A stretch of DNA of 64,000 nucleotides, from assembly GCA_016745315.1 (NCBI GenBank), contig CP066886.1:558001-622000 (forward strand). The letters are read 5' to 3'. Both the position numbers and the translations under genes were made by a program. Of the stretch, positions 1 to 9,252 are shown piece by piece. The notes beneath the pieces are model-generated. The model did no database searches, was not told the DNA's origin, and worked only from the letters and a program-made list of their open reading frames with translations. The DNA comes from Arthrospira sp. PCC 9108 (GTDB lineage Bacteria; Cyanobacteriota; Cyanobacteriia; Cyanobacteriales; Microcoleaceae). Numbering within the stretch: the first letter of the stretch is position 1; every line of letters starts with the position of its first letter.

Positions 1-1
1 A

Positions 2-1861
2 GTAGTGACCCCAGAAAGAATCAGGAAAGTATTGCAACCTTCCAATATTTTGAGAACTAGACGGGTAGCAGATGAGATAATTGCCGACGTTCTGACCGCC
101 CCGGTCAACACCTCTGTATTAACCTTAGCACAAATGATGGCAACTCATCCAATTGGTTGCGTTGTTATTCATAATCAATTGACTACCAATAAATTAGAAC
201 CTGTAGGTATTGTCACCGCTGAGAATATAGTTTTAGCGCAATTTATCCAATTAAATTTAGCGGAAACTACCGCCGAAACGATTATGGGGATTCCTCAATT
301 TTCCTTAAAAGTTAAGGATTCATTGTGGCGGGCTCACCAGGAAATGCAAGCCAGACAACTCCAGCGTTTATTGGTTAGTAATGACCAAGGAGAATTGCAG
401 GGAATTATCACCCAAATGAGTCTGTTGCGAATGCTGGATCCTACGGAGATGTATCGGGTGATTCGGCAGCTTCAACAGTCTGTATATCAATTGCAATCCG
501 AGAAAATAGAACTGCTGAGAAGTCGTAATATCAAACTAGAAAAACAGGTACAAGAACGCACAGCACAACTCCACGAGCAATTGCAAAGGGAACGGCTACT
601 AGCTAAAATATCTCTGCAAATTCATCAATCTTTAAACTTAGATGATATCCTGAATACTACAGTAGCAGAGCTGCGAAATTTTTTAAGCTCAGATAGGGTA
701 GTTATTTACCAAATACTTAATACGGGCGTGGGTAAATTGGTGGCGGAGTCGGTAGGGAAAGGATGGCGATCGCTCTCAGAACATAGATTAACGGAAGAGG
801 TGATTAATTATTATCAATATGCCTTTAATGACCACCATATTTATACCGTTGAGGAAATAGAAACAGCACAAATATCTTCTGAAGAATTGCAGATTTTATC
901 TGATAAAGAAATTCTGGCTTATTTGGTAGTGCCAATTCTCCAGGATGGACAACTTTGGGGAACCATTGAAGTCCATCACTGTCAGAAATCTCGCTATTGG
1001 CTACCCTCAGAAACTAACCTACTTCAACAATTAGCAACCCAATTGGCGATCGCTATCTATCAAGCTCAACTATACCAGCAAGTTCAAGCCTTGAATACCG
1101 ACTTAGAACAACAAGTTCTTGACCGCACCGCCGAATTACAGCGAAAAGTGCAGGAACTCCAACAATTAAACATCCTCAAAGATGAATTTCTTAGCACTGT
1201 TTCCCATGAACTTATGACACCTTTATCTAATATGAAAATGGCAATTTATATGCTAAAATTAGCACCAACGCCAGAACGTCAACAAGTTTATTTTGATATC
1301 CTAGAAAATGAGTGTTTGCGGGAAACCAACTTAATTAATGACCTGCTGAATTTACAGAATCTAGAAGCCGCCAATATTCCCATCAGCCTAGATATGTTAA
1401 ATCTCGTGAATTGGATACCCCGAATAACCCAACCATTTTATTCTAGAGCTCAGTCAAGAAAGCTAGTTTTAAATGTGGAATTATCCCCAGATTTATCCCC
1501 TGTACGCACTAATACTAGCAGCCTAGAACGGATTATTGCGGAACTACTTAATAACGCCTGTAAGTACACCATAGAATGCGGTGAGATTAATCTAAAATTA
1601 GAAACCATCGAAACTAGATATGATTTGGAAGTATCCCAGAAACTGCGGTTGCAAATCGCTAACCAAGCCGAAATACCGGAACAGGAATTACCCCGCATTT
1701 TTGATAAATTCTATCGAGTCCAAAATGCTGACCCCTGGAAACAAGGGGGAACTGGTTTGGGGTTAGCATTAGTCGAAAAGTTGATCGAACAACTCAACGG
1801 TAAAATTGAAGTTACCAGTCAAAACGGTTGGACTACATTTACTATCGACTTTCCCATCTAA
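2..1861 (+). CDS. CBS-GAF sensor histidine kinase (5' partial)
   Basis: Signal-transducing histidine kinase, cytosolic: no membrane segment is visible. The frame is open to the left edge, so the GTG at 5 is probably not the true start and N-terminal sequence is missing. Visible order: a CBS-domain pair (about residues 20-150 counted from the GTG), a coiled coil ending in a QERTAQL-type linker (about 165-200), a GAF domain (about 205-360), a second coiled coil, then HisKA with the phospho-accepting His in SHELMTP at about residue 401, and HATPase_c with an N box (LLNNACKYT) and a G box (GGTGLGLAL). CBS pairs usually bind adenyl nucleotides, and GAF domains in cyanobacteria bind bilins or small ligands; no GAF chromophore Cys can be assigned with confidence. 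No response regulator is adjacent, so the partner is unknown. Confidence 0.85.
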   Translation, partial: VVTPERIRKVLQPSNILRTRRVADEIIADVLTAPVNTSVLTLAQMMATHPIGCVVIHNQLTTNKLEPVGIVTAENIVLAQFIQLNLAETTAETIMGIPQFSLKVKDSLWRAHQEMQARQLQRLLVSNDQGELQGIITQMSLLRMLDPTEMYRVIRQLQQSVYQLQSEKIELLRSRNIKLEKQVQERTAQLHEQLQRERLLAKISLQIHQSLNLDDILNTTVAELRNFLSSDRVVIYQILNTGVGKLVAESVGKGWRSLSEHRLTEEVINYYQYAFNDHHIYTVEEIETAQISSEELQILSDKEILAYLVVPILQDGQLWGTIEVHHCQKSRYWLPSETNLLQQLATQLAIAIYQAQLYQQVQALNTDLEQQVLDRTAELQRKVQELQQLNILKDEFLSTVSHELMTPLSNMKMAIYMLKLAPTPERQQVYFDILENECLRETNLINDLLNLQNLEAANIPISLDMLNLVNWIPRITQPFYSRAQSRKLVLNVELSPDLSPVRTNTSSLERIIAELLNNACKYTIECGEINLKLETIETRYDLEVSQKLRLQIANQAEIPEQELPRIFDKFYRVQNADPWKQGGTGLGLALVEKLIEQLNGKIEVTSQNGWTTFTIDFPI

Positions 1862-1978
1862 TGGGTAGATGTTAAGTTCTGTAAACCAAAATTTACCGTT
1901 GACCGGAGGCAATCCCAGCGAAATTGTTGTGAAAATTTGAGTTAGAATAAGGTTTGTATTTTGGGCGTGACGTGGAAA

Positions 1979-2386
1979 ATGGGAAAAGCCAAAACCGACA
2001 AACCAACAGAAACTCAAACACCGATAATGACTCGGACACCACCCTGGGGTAAGGTAATGCTGTTAGAACAAGGAGACCATTATCGGATCAATCGGATTGT
2101 GATTAATCCGGGGTATCATATCAGTACCCAAATGCACTATCATCGTAGTGAACACTGGATTGTAGTAGCGGGAACAGCTAAGGTGAAATGTGGTGATGAA
2201 GAAATTATCCTCACGGCGAAGCAGTCTACATACGTTCCGATGAATACCCCCCACCGGGTAGATAATCCGGGGGTGATTCCTTTGGTAATGATTGAAGTAC
2301 AGAATGGGGAATATTTGGGAGAAGACGACATTATCCGGTTTCCGGAAGTTGATGAGAATATCGATCAATCGGATATTTCCCGTTAA
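1979..2386 (+). CDS. cupin protein, mannose-6-phosphate isomerase type II C-terminal-like
   Basis: Single-domain cupin of about 135 residues. The cupin metal motif is visible as HYHRSEHW (two His, Glu) followed about 40 residues later by a P-x-x-x-PHRVDNPG segment supplying the last His. This resembles the C-terminal isomerase half of bifunctional GDP-mannose pyrophosphorylase/phosphomannose isomerases, occurring here without the nucleotidyltransferase half. Stand-alone members are common in cyanobacteria and are usually annotated as phosphomannose isomerase type II-like; activity is not certain. Upstream TTG (1961) and GTG (1967) codons also read in frame; ATG 1979 is preferred by codon type, with no strong ribosome site to decide. 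The stop overlaps the stop of the convergent cation efflux gene by a few bases, so no terminator lies between them. Confidence 0.75.
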   Translation: MGKAKTDKPTETQTPIMTRTPPWGKVMLLEQGDHYRINRIVINPGYHISTQMHYHRSEHWIVVAGTAKVKCGDEEIILTAKQSTYVPMNTPHRVDNPGVIPLVMIEVQNGEYLGEDDIIRFPEVDENIDQSDISR

Positions 2387-3330
2387 TTATCGTCTTGGTC
2401 TTCTGTCGGCGATCGCTCCTCGTAGGTAATCACATCTGATTTATATTCGGGTGGTTCCACATGAATTAAAATACGAGCCGGACCATAGCGCTTTTCTAAT
2501 TGTGCTTCGACGGCTTCAGTAATGTCATGGGCTGTTTCTACATCCTTAGCCCGGACAACCATGTGCATTTCGATAAAAACCTGCCGTCCGATGATACCGC
2601 GAGAGGCGATCGCATGACAGTTGACCACACCCGGAACAGACATAGCAATCAGCTTAATTTGTTCAGGTGCGATCGCCATTCTATCCACCAACCAAGGTAA
2701 ATTATCGCTAATCACCTCCCACCCGCTACGAAACACCAAAATAGCCACCGGAAACGCTAACACCACATCCAAAAACTGTAATTGTGGTAAACCCCAAGCA
2801 TTACCGCGCCACACCCCAATCAATCCGGCGATCACCATAATTGTGATCCAAACATCACTCATGGTATGTTTAGCATCTGCCACGAGCAAAGCACTTCCTA
2901 AACGCTTACCCACCCGCCGTTCATAATAAGCCACAAAAATATTAATACCCAACACCAACAACAAAATCCATAAATGCTCAACAGAGACCATCACCGGGTC
3001 ATTTTCACTGTCTAGCAGGCGTTCTACAGCACGGGTGAGAATTTCAAAACAGGCAATTCCCAAAAAAGCGGCAATTCCCAAAGCACCCACCGCATCAAAT
3101 TTTTGATGTCCGTAGGGATGTTCGCGATCGGGATCTGGGGAAGCGAAATGATTAGCAACCAATCCTAGCACATTATTCGCCCCGTCTGTCACACTATGCA
3201 GAGCATCAGCCAATAAGCTCAAAGACCCAGTGAGAACTCCTACAGCAGCCTTAATCCCCATCACCAATAAATTTAAAACCAAGGTGATAATCAGAACCCG
3301 GCGCACTTCACAACGGTGATCCATACTCAT
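2383..3330 (-). CDS. cation diffusion facilitator family transporter
   Basis: Inner-membrane proton-coupled divalent cation exporter of the CDF family, 315 residues, the usual length. About six transmembrane helices are visible in the first 210 residues. The two metal-site motifs are present: ALHSVTD in helix 2 and DAKHTMSD in helix 5, both of the HxxxD type associated with zinc and related ions rather than the DxxxD type of manganese exporters. A cytoplasmic C-terminal ferredoxin-like domain (about 215-295) holds the conserved HAIASR and IHVEPPE segments. Substrate is inferred only from the motif. It converges on the cupin gene and diverges from the small conserved gene at 3486. Confidence 0.85.
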   Translation of the reverse strand: MSMDHRCEVRRVLIITLVLNLLVMGIKAAVGVLTGSLSLLADALHSVTDGANNVLGLVANHFASPDPDREHPYGHQKFDAVGALGIAAFLGIACFEILTRAVERLLDSENDPVMVSVEHLWILLLVLGINIFVAYYERRVGKRLGSALLVADAKHTMSDVWITIMVIAGLIGVWRGNAWGLPQLQFLDVVLAFPVAILVFRSGWEVISDNLPWLVDRMAIAPEQIKLIAMSVPGVVNCHAIASRGIIGRQVFIEMHMVVRAKDVETAHDITEAVEAQLEKRYGPARILIHVEPPEYKSDVITYEERSPTEDQDDN

Positions 3331-3485
3331 GATGATACCCTGCTATTTTCCTCAAATACGATCTCAAAACTTTCCGGTAAACATCAATCCCCCCAAGCCT
3401 CCACATCCGATAATTATCTGATAATTAATAGGCGATCGCTAATCGGTACAATTGTTAAGGTAATCATTATTCTACCATTAAAATT

Positions 3486-3836
3486 ATGTCTGCTGCTCCT
3501 CTAACTATCAATTTAATACAGGGCTCAGTAGCCTTGCGCTTCACCCCAGAAGCAGCCACCAACTTACAAACAGCCCTAAATGAGCTAACGAAGCTAATAG
3601 CCGTGGCGGCTCAATCTACCCCTGGTGCAGGTAGACCCACCCCCCAGAAGTCCATGGAATACCAGTATACCGGAGATGTCTTTCTGGAAGTCTTCTGTAA
3701 TCCCAACATCTGGCCAAGTCTCTTTGCTGCTAAAGTCTTGATTACCCTCCGCGACGATCGCATTAAACTTACCACGGAGGCTGAATTAACCCAAATCCTT
3801 AATGATGTGCAACAATACCTCGAACAGGTTGGCTAA
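3486..3836 (+). CDS. conserved cyanobacterial hypothetical protein
   Basis: A 116-residue soluble protein that I do not recognise by name. It starts with a short beta-rich segment (LTINLIQGSVALRF), followed by a helix of about 25 residues, a low-complexity loop rich in Pro and Gly (about 45-55), then a segment that alternates beta and helix and ends with the amphipathic helix ILNDVQQYLEQVG. There is no signal peptide, membrane helix or metal motif. Codon use and the many HIP1-type sites match the surrounding genes, so it is probably real. It stands alone between a divergent efflux gene and a coiled-coil gene. No function can be inferred. Confidence 0.6.
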   Translation: MSAAPLTINLIQGSVALRFTPEAATNLQTALNELTKLIAVAAQSTPGAGRPTPQKSMEYQYTGDVFLEVFCNPNIWPSLFAAKVLITLRDDRIKLTTEAELTQILNDVQQYLEQVG

Positions 3837-3959
3837 ATTCGCGCTATTCACTCCAGTTTTGGCGTAAGTCCCCCCAGACTAGAGCCAAATGCTAGAATAT
3901 ATCCTAGATCCGCGCTAATTAGCCACTTGTTTCTTGTCGTGACGAGTTTTCTGCTACTT

Positions 3960-4358
3960 ATGAATGTCGATAACCTAACCCAAATGCTACACCAAGGATT
4001 TCGTGTCACCCTAGGCGCAACATCCTCACTGATTGAAATTCTCCAAGACCCTCAAAAGCGGGAAGCCAACCTGGAAACTATCCAGTCACAGTTAAATGAA
4101 CTCGCCCAAGAATGGGCGGAAAAAGGCGCTATCACCGAAGAGGAAGCCCGCAGCTTTGTCGATACACTCCTTTCTCAATCACAATCCACCCAGTCCAGTG
4201 AAGTCGATAGTTCAAACATAACTACTCCTACAGATTCCACAGAGTCTGAAGTATCTAGCCCCCAAACCAATGAAATCACCGAAATCCAAAATCTCACCTC
4301 TCAAATTGCTAAGTTAAGGGAAGAGTTGGAACGCTTGCGGGAGTCTGATGCTTCCTAA
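3960..4358 (+). CDS. phasin-like coiled-coil protein
   Basis: About 132 residues from ATG 3960; the frame is also open from a codon at 3927, but the residues before the ATG are hydrophobic and unlike the family. The N-terminal part (MNVDNLTQMLHQGFRVTLGA) has the helical pattern seen in phasin/PHA-granule-associated proteins, including a conserved-looking LQDP and an EWAEKGAITEEEAR segment typical of PhaF/PhaI-like regulators. A Ser/Thr-rich linker (about 90-115) leads to a C-terminal coiled coil (LTSQIAKLREELERLRE). Proteins of this type bind hydrophobic granules or act as structural adaptors; no PHA synthase is nearby, so the role is a guess. A hairpin follows and separates it from the convergent exopolysaccharide gene. 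Confidence 0.55.
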   Translation: MNVDNLTQMLHQGFRVTLGATSSLIEILQDPQKREANLETIQSQLNELAQEWAEKGAITEEEARSFVDTLLSQSQSTQSSEVDSSNITTPTDSTESEVSSPQTNEITEIQNLTSQIAKLREELERLRESDAS

Positions 4359-4417
4359 TCAACAAAACCAGCCCGTTAGTTAATTAAAGCCAATCCCCCC
4401 CCATCCGTACCCCACCC

Positions 4418-4444
4418 GTAGAGACAAGCCTCCCTTGTCTCTAC
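4418..4444. terminator. 11-bp hairpin between convergent genes
   Basis: A perfect inverted repeat: GTAGAGACAAG (4418-4428), loop CCTCC, CTTGTCTCTAC (4434-4444). It lies between the stop of the phasin-like gene at 4358 and the stop of the convergent BY-kinase gene at 4450, where a bidirectional terminator is expected. There is no T-tract directly behind either arm, so it may instead be a dispersed palindromic repeat of the kind common in cyanobacterial intergenic DNA. Confidence 0.5.
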
Positions 4445-4449
4445 ACTTG

Positions 4450-6678
4450 CTATGATTTTCTGGCATTTTTTCTCGGAACTGTTCCTACAATTGATGATGA
4501 ACTATTCACCTTTTGAGGAGTCAAATTTCGGGGATTTTGCCGGAATTGAGGATTACTGAAACTATAACTATAAGAACTGAGGGGAACTTCAGGAGAACGG
4601 TTCGCAACTACTCCTAAAATGGGGGCGCTCATGTTCGGTTTCTCTTTTAATTGAGCGATCGCATTTTCCAGAACCGAACGATTAATGCGACCCAAACTCG
4701 CTACTAATACCATACCATTAGTTTCCGAAGCCAACAAATTAGCATCCGCTAATCCTAACATAGGCGGAGCATCATAAATCACCAAATCAAAATCATGCTC
4801 AAGTTTCCTGATTAAATTCACCATCCTATTAGATGATAAAATCCGAATCGGGTCAGGGGGAGTTGAGCCTGATGTTAAAACAAACAGATTACTCTCCAAA
4901 AAATAGGGCTGAATTACACGCTCTATATCTATGTCGATTAAATCACTAGAGATTAAATCAGTCAACCCCATCATATTAATCAATCCCAAGTGCTGATGGA
5001 GAGTCGGACATCGCAAATCACTATCCACCAAAAGCACCTTTCTACCTTGTTCCGCCGCCGCCAAAGCCAGGTAAATAGCAGTTGTAGATTTACCTTCCCC
5101 AGGTACAGAAGAACTAATCACCATAGACCGAATTTGCTGATCTGGGTTCAACAGCCGAATGCTAGTATAAAGGCTTCTAAATGACTCATAAAATGCCGAC
5201 ATGACATTTCCTTGTGGCTGATGACTCCGGCTAATTCCCAAATCCAATTGTTCAAGATTTTCTAGTGCTTCACTATCAGGAAGATTCTGGGAAACTATAG
5301 ACTTCAAATGGCGGTCAAACGGAATAACTCCCAAAATCGGTAACTTAGTCGCCTCTTTAACCTCCTTAACTGTGTAAATCACATTGCTAAGTTGGTCTAC
5401 CAACAGCGCCAAACCCAATCCTAATAGCAAACCAAAAGCAGTTCCTAAAACCACATTTTTCTTCAAACTTGCAGAAGAAGGTTTAGGTTCACCTGCAGGA
5501 GTTAATAACTCCCAAGGAGCATCCCTTTGAGCCATATCAATTTTAAAAGCCTCCCGTTTCGCCAAAAACTGATTTAAGTTATCCGTAGCAATCAATAATT
5601 CTCGCTGAATATCCGTATATTCTCGACTCACCACCGAAAGCTGTTTAACTTCTGCATTAATGCGATCTATGGTATCTTGCAGAATCAGATTTCGTTCTTC
5701 TAGATCTTGAATTTTACTAGCCCACTCTTGACTAACTCGGTCGGCTTCCCTTTGTAAAAGTGGCAACAAACTTTCTCGTTGTTCTTGCAAAATGCTGATT
5801 TCGGGACTAGCTTCTAAATAAAGAACCGACTCCTTAGCCATTTGATTATCGATCGCCCGCAGTTGATTCATTATTTCTTGATAACGGGGACTTTCCAGTA
5901 GTATGGAAGCTACAGCATATTCCGGTGGTTTATTAGCTAGTTCCCTTTGTAGGTTAGCATACAAAGATCTAGCTTGACCAAGTTGAAGCTGATTGTCTAA
6001 AAGTTGTTGTTCAATTGCTGTCACCTGACTGGAGAGTTTACTACCCTCAGTGTCTGGGTTTAAAAGATTATTGGTTTGGCGGAGAATCTGTAGCCTTTCT
6101 TGCTGATTATCAACTCTCTCTTGTAATTGTGGGATTTGCTCCCCCACAAACTCAATACCTTTGAGAATATCTTGTTGTCGGGTTTCTAAGCTGTAGTTTA
6201 AAAATGCTTTTGACACCAAATCTAAAACCGACTTAACCAAATCTTTATTGGGGTGCTGATATCCTACTATTAAAATATTTTCAGGAGTAGGTCTGATTCT
6301 GAGATTACTAGCAATAAATTTATAAGTAATACCTGGATATTGAGACTGAAGTTCCTCTACAATCGGAACAATAACCCTGGGGCTAGTCAGTAGTTTAAGT
6401 TGTACTGCATCCAGGGTCACAGCTACGATTTCTTCTCGATTACTAAGAGTTTGGGGATTAGCAGAGGAAATTACTTGAGTAGAAATAGCCACTGGCTGAG
6501 TTAATATTTCAAACTCAGCTTGATAGATGGGTGTATCAGTAATAGCTTTGTAAGCAGCCGCCCCAGCTACTACAATTGTCACTCCACTAATCAGTAAAAG
6601 TTTCCGACGAACAGCCCCCAACAGCCGCCCTAAGTCTAAGCCGCCTTCATCATCATCAAGGTGAGTATTGTAAGTCAT
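4450..6678 (-). CDS. polysaccharide co-polymerase / BY-type tyrosine kinase (Wzc-like)
   Basis: Inner-membrane protein of 742 residues combining a Wzz-type chain-length domain with a bacterial tyrosine kinase. The Wzz part has a first transmembrane helix (about 28-48), a long periplasmic coiled-coil stalk (about 170-390) and a second helix (about 410-430, VVLGTAFGLLLGLGLAL). The cytoplasmic kinase domain shows Walker A (PGEGKST, Lys about 530), Walker A' (LLVDSDLR) and Walker B (DLVIYDAPP). Near the C terminus are two tyrosines (SSYSYSF), fewer than in the tyrosine cluster of E. coli Wzc. Proteins of this kind control length and export of exopolysaccharide through a Wza/Wzx/Wzy-type route. 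No other polysaccharide gene is in the window, so the gene appears isolated from its pathway. Confidence 0.88.
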   Translation of the reverse strand: MTYNTHLDDDEGGLDLGRLLGAVRRKLLLISGVTIVVAGAAAYKAITDTPIYQAEFEILTQPVAISTQVISSANPQTLSNREEIVAVTLDAVQLKLLTSPRVIVPIVEELQSQYPGITYKFIASNLRIRPTPENILIVGYQHPNKDLVKSVLDLVSKAFLNYSLETRQQDILKGIEFVGEQIPQLQERVDNQQERLQILRQTNNLLNPDTEGSKLSSQVTAIEQQLLDNQLQLGQARSLYANLQRELANKPPEYAVASILLESPRYQEIMNQLRAIDNQMAKESVLYLEASPEISILQEQRESLLPLLQREADRVSQEWASKIQDLEERNLILQDTIDRINAEVKQLSVVSREYTDIQRELLIATDNLNQFLAKREAFKIDMAQRDAPWELLTPAGEPKPSSASLKKNVVLGTAFGLLLGLGLALLVDQLSNVIYTVKEVKEATKLPILGVIPFDRHLKSIVSQNLPDSEALENLEQLDLGISRSHQPQGNVMSAFYESFRSLYTSIRLLNPDQQIRSMVISSSVPGEGKSTTAIYLALAAAEQGRKVLLVDSDLRCPTLHQHLGLINMMGLTDLISSDLIDIDIERVIQPYFLESNLFVLTSGSTPPDPIRILSSNRMVNLIRKLEHDFDLVIYDAPPMLGLADANLLASETNGMVLVASLGRINRSVLENAIAQLKEKPNMSAPILGVVANRSPEVPLSSYSYSFSNPQFRQNPRNLTPQKVNSSSSIVGTVPRKNARKS

Positions 6679-6806
6679 GGCTATGAATTAATTTGGTGAT
6701 TGCTTGCCGGCGATCGCCTGATATTCAACGATACAATTAATAGCAGTCCCTCCCCTACTCTTAGTATACTCGGTTTATTATGGATCTTGATGATTAGAGC
6801 AAGCGA

Positions 6807-7244
6807 TCAAGCCGCCCCGGAGTCTACTCCATTAAACAACTCGAAGATTTGCCTACAAAATAATTTTAGCTTATCGGCCCCTTCATCGGCAGGTTGACAC
6901 TCACCCCAAAATTGCCAATTGTCCACGGTGGAGACTTTCCACTGTTGTCCACGGTGATCATATCCAGCCGCTTCGACTCCGATCGCCTTACGTCCAGTGT
7001 CATAGGGATCATGGTACAGTCGGATCTGAATCAAAATACAGCGACTTTGCATCAAGCGACTTCTACCGGGAAAGTTAAAACCAATGTCGATAGAGTCTGG
7101 GTCAACTAATTCCCTAGTCTCTGGGTCATTCATCCAGGGCTTGAGGTCTACCCGCACATCGGGAAACTGTGCTTTAAATAGATTAACGACAGAAGCAATT
7201 TTGCTGGCAACTTCGAGATTATTAGCTTGTTCGGCTGCATTCAC
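6807..7244 (-). CDS. conserved hypothetical protein
   Basis: A 145-residue soluble protein, not recognised. The N-terminal 30 residues form a helix (NNLEVASKIASVVNLFKAQF); the middle is beta-rich with the segments VDLKPWMNDPETRELVDPDSIDIGFNF and ILIQIRLYHDP; the last 25 residues are again helical (ADKLKLFCRQIFELF). No catalytic motif, signal peptide or membrane segment is visible. Composition and Trp-rich pattern look like a real protein and the codon usage matches its neighbours. It sits between the BY-kinase (start 6678, same strand, 128 bp away) and a 365-bp gene-free stretch, so it could be co-transcribed with the kinase. Function unknown. Confidence 0.55.
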   Translation of the reverse strand: MNAAEQANNLEVASKIASVVNLFKAQFPDVRVDLKPWMNDPETRELVDPDSIDIGFNFPGRSRLMQSRCILIQIRLYHDPYDTGRKAIGVEAAGYDHRGQQWKVSTVDNWQFWGECQPADEGADKLKLFCRQIFELFNGVDSGAA

Positions 7245-7609
7245 TTTGTGCTGGTCCTCCGAAAAACAGTCCTATCAAAAATCAGATGATGGTGGATTTT
7301 TGCATCGTAACCGAGATTTCTCAAAAAATCAGGTTATTGTTGAACACAAATAGACGGCTATCTGATCGGGTTTGGTGGCAGGTTATATAACACTTATAGC
7401 GTTTCTCATATCCATAAGGTACAGCCCACTCAAAGAGAAGCCGCTGCGCGTCTACACCCCAAACCCCTCTCCCCATACCGGAAGGGGGCTTTGAAAAGTA
7501 CCTCACCAATCCACCGAATCGCTATATATTAGTCCCAAAATAGTGAAAATGCTGCAAAAATCGGTAGGATCGAAAAAGTGATCGAAAAAATTTGAGAGGA
7601 GAACATAAC
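7245..7609. other. gene-free leader region upstream of ccsA
   Basis: About 365 bases between divergent genes. Only short chance frames are present, including one whose translation (PSGMGRGVWGVDAQRLL) looks like the degenerate intergenic sequence often seen in cyanobacteria. A purine-rich ribosome site, GAGAGGAGA, lies just before the ATG at 7610. No RNA gene or long repeat is seen. Confidence 0.5.
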
Positions 7610-8659
7610 ATGGATCTGGTGGTACTCCAGAATCAGTTAGATAACATTTCATTTGCCATTGTGCTAATCACAATGTTGGTTTACTGGGTAGGGGCTGCAT
7701 TTCCCCAAATACCCCAATTGCAGGGCTTAGGAACCGCCGGTATGGCGATCGCCAACCTGTCTATAGCAGCCCTATTAGGGGCTAGATGGATGGAAGCCGG
7801 ATATTTTCCCATTAGTAATCTCTACGAGTCCCTATTTTTCCTGGCTTGGGGCATTACCGCCATGCACTTAGTGGCGGAAAACATGAGTGGTAGCCGTTTA
7901 GTGGGTGTGGTAACAGCCCCATTAGCTATGGCGATCGCCGCCTTTGCTGCCCTCAAACTACCGGCTCCCATGCAACTATCAGAGCCTTTAGTGCCAGCCC
8001 TCAAGTCCAACTGGTTAATGATGCACGTTAGCGTCATGATGATCAGTTATGCCACCCTGATGGTAGGTTCTCTATTGGCGATCGCCTTTTTAATTCTAAC
8101 TCGCGGCCAAGCCGTCCAACTCAGTGGCAGTTCCCTGGGAACCAGAATTTCCCGGAATCATAAATCATCCGTTAGCCAACTAGAAACCATTAGCACTTCC
8201 CCTAATGCTCTGCTATCGAACTCTAAACCCTCGGAATTTGCCACTGCTACCAACGGTCAAGGTTCTACCGCCCTTCTCGAGTTAGTTACCCCCTCAACAG
8301 ACCAACCAACCAGCACCGCCACTCTATCACCCCAACGTCTCAGCCTAGTAGAAACCATTGATAACATCAGCTATCGGATCATCGGTTTAGGTTTTCCCCT
8401 ACTCACCATTGGCATTATTGCTGGTGCAGTTTGGGCTAATGAGGCTTGGGGTTCTTACTGGAGTTGGGACCCCAAAGAAACCTGGGCTTTAATCACCTGG
8501 TTAGTTTTCGCCGCCTATCTCCACGCCCGGATCACCCGAGGATGGCAAGGCCGGAAACCCGCCATTCTAGCTTCTGTAGGATTTTTGGTAGTTTGGGTGT
8601 GCTACTTAGGAGTTAACCTATTAGGCAAAGGTCTCCATTCCTATGGTTGGTTCTTCTAA
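7610..8659 (+). CDS. ccsA: c-type cytochrome biogenesis protein CcsA (System II haem delivery)
   Basis: Thylakoid/plasma-membrane protein that, with Ccs1/CcsB, forms the System II cytochrome c synthase exporting haem and ligating it to apocytochromes c6, f and others. The tryptophan-rich WWD haem-handling motif is visible as [13 protein letters not shown] (about residues 280-292), followed by LHARITRGW with a conserved His. About eight hydrophobic helices are seen. A hydrophilic Ser/Thr-rich insert (about residues 165-250) separates the two membrane halves, as in other cyanobacterial CcsA proteins. The frame is open from a TTG at 7592, but ATG 7610 is preferred because GAGGAGA lies at the right distance before it. 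The partner gene is not in the window. Confidence 0.9.
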   Translation: MDLVVLQNQLDNISFAIVLITMLVYWVGAAFPQIPQLQGLGTAGMAIANLSIAALLGARWMEAGYFPISNLYESLFFLAWGITAMHLVAENMSGSRLVGVVTAPLAMAIAAFAALKLPAPMQLSEPLVPALKSNWLMMHVSVMMISYATLMVGSLLAIAFLILTRGQAVQLSGSSLGTRISRNHKSSVSQLETISTSPNALLSNSKPSEFATATNGQGSTALLELVTPSTDQPTSTATLSPQRLSLVETIDNISYRIIGLGFPLLTIGIIAGAVWANEAWGSYWSWDPKETWALITWLVFAAYLHARITRGWQGRKPAILASVGFLVVWVCYLGVNLLGKGLHSYGWFF

Positions 8660-8662
8660 TAA

Positions 8663-8832
8663 GAACATAGTCAGGCGCGAATTTCCCCAACTGTGTAGGG
8701 GCGAGTTCTGCAATCATCTCTATTTTCCCCAGCAGACTTGTGAGAACCCGCCCGTACATATTCTACAGCGTGGAAACAATGGCTAAGACCTGATTACCGC
8801 CCTGATCCCAAATTCAATGAAGAGGAAATTTG
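8663..8832. repeat. imperfect palindromic intergenic element
   Basis: Between ccsA and the KGK gene lies an imperfect inverted pair: GTAGGGGCGAGTTCT (from about 8694) and AGAACCCGCCCGTAC (to about 8757). GTAGGGGCG-type palindromes are frequent in filamentous cyanobacterial intergenic regions. It could act as a weak terminator for ccsA; there is no T-tract. Confidence 0.4.
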
Positions 8833-9180
8833 ATGAACAATGTAACTCGTATTTTGGATGATAACGACGTACTCCATACAGGTTCGAGTACCCTTATGTT
8901 TCAATGCACCTTCAGGGTCAGCGAATTTCTGACTATGATGCAGTCTAAGTTGGAAGAGGAAAATCTTTTTGGGGAAGGCATTGAGTGCGAACTACTTACC
9001 CCCGGCGGGCCCTGGCAAAAGGGTCGGTTTCAAATCTGTTTAGAGTTTGTCAGTGATAATGTTACCAGCGCGAACGCTATCCCATCTGTTGACTATGGCA
9101 TGATGGGCGGCGGCGATACTCCTGAAGTTTTGCCAGCCCATATTCGACGACAAACCCAAAGAATTGGTATGTGGAGTTAG
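8833..9180 (+). CDS. KGK-domain protein
   Basis: A 115-residue protein with the features of the cyanobacterial KGK family: an N-terminal acidic segment (ILDDNDVLHTGSSTLMF), a helix (VSEFLTMMQSKL) and the name-giving motif WQKGRFQICLEFVSD in the middle, here with KGR instead of KGK. The C-terminal third is Gly/Pro-rich (GMMGGGDTPEVLPAHIRRQTQ). The family's biochemical function is not known to me. ATG 8833 is preferred over the overlapping TTG at 8830, with AGAGGA as ribosome site (8821-8826). It is monocistronic, with a frameshifted protease gene convergent to it. Confidence 0.75.
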   Translation: MNNVTRILDDNDVLHTGSSTLMFQCTFRVSEFLTMMQSKLEEENLFGEGIECELLTPGGPWQKGRFQICLEFVSDNVTSANAIPSVDYGMMGGGDTPEVLPAHIRRQTQRIGMWS

Positions 9181-9252
9181 CTCTGATCTCAGGAGTGATT
9201 CTGGGAAGCAGCCACCGATTCACGAGGGTCGGTGGCCGGAGGATGTCAGATA

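Noticed and set aside
3316..3504. 62-codon frame between the efflux gene and the small conserved gene
   Set aside because: Overlaps both neighbours in other phases, with low-complexity hydrophobic end; likely chance.
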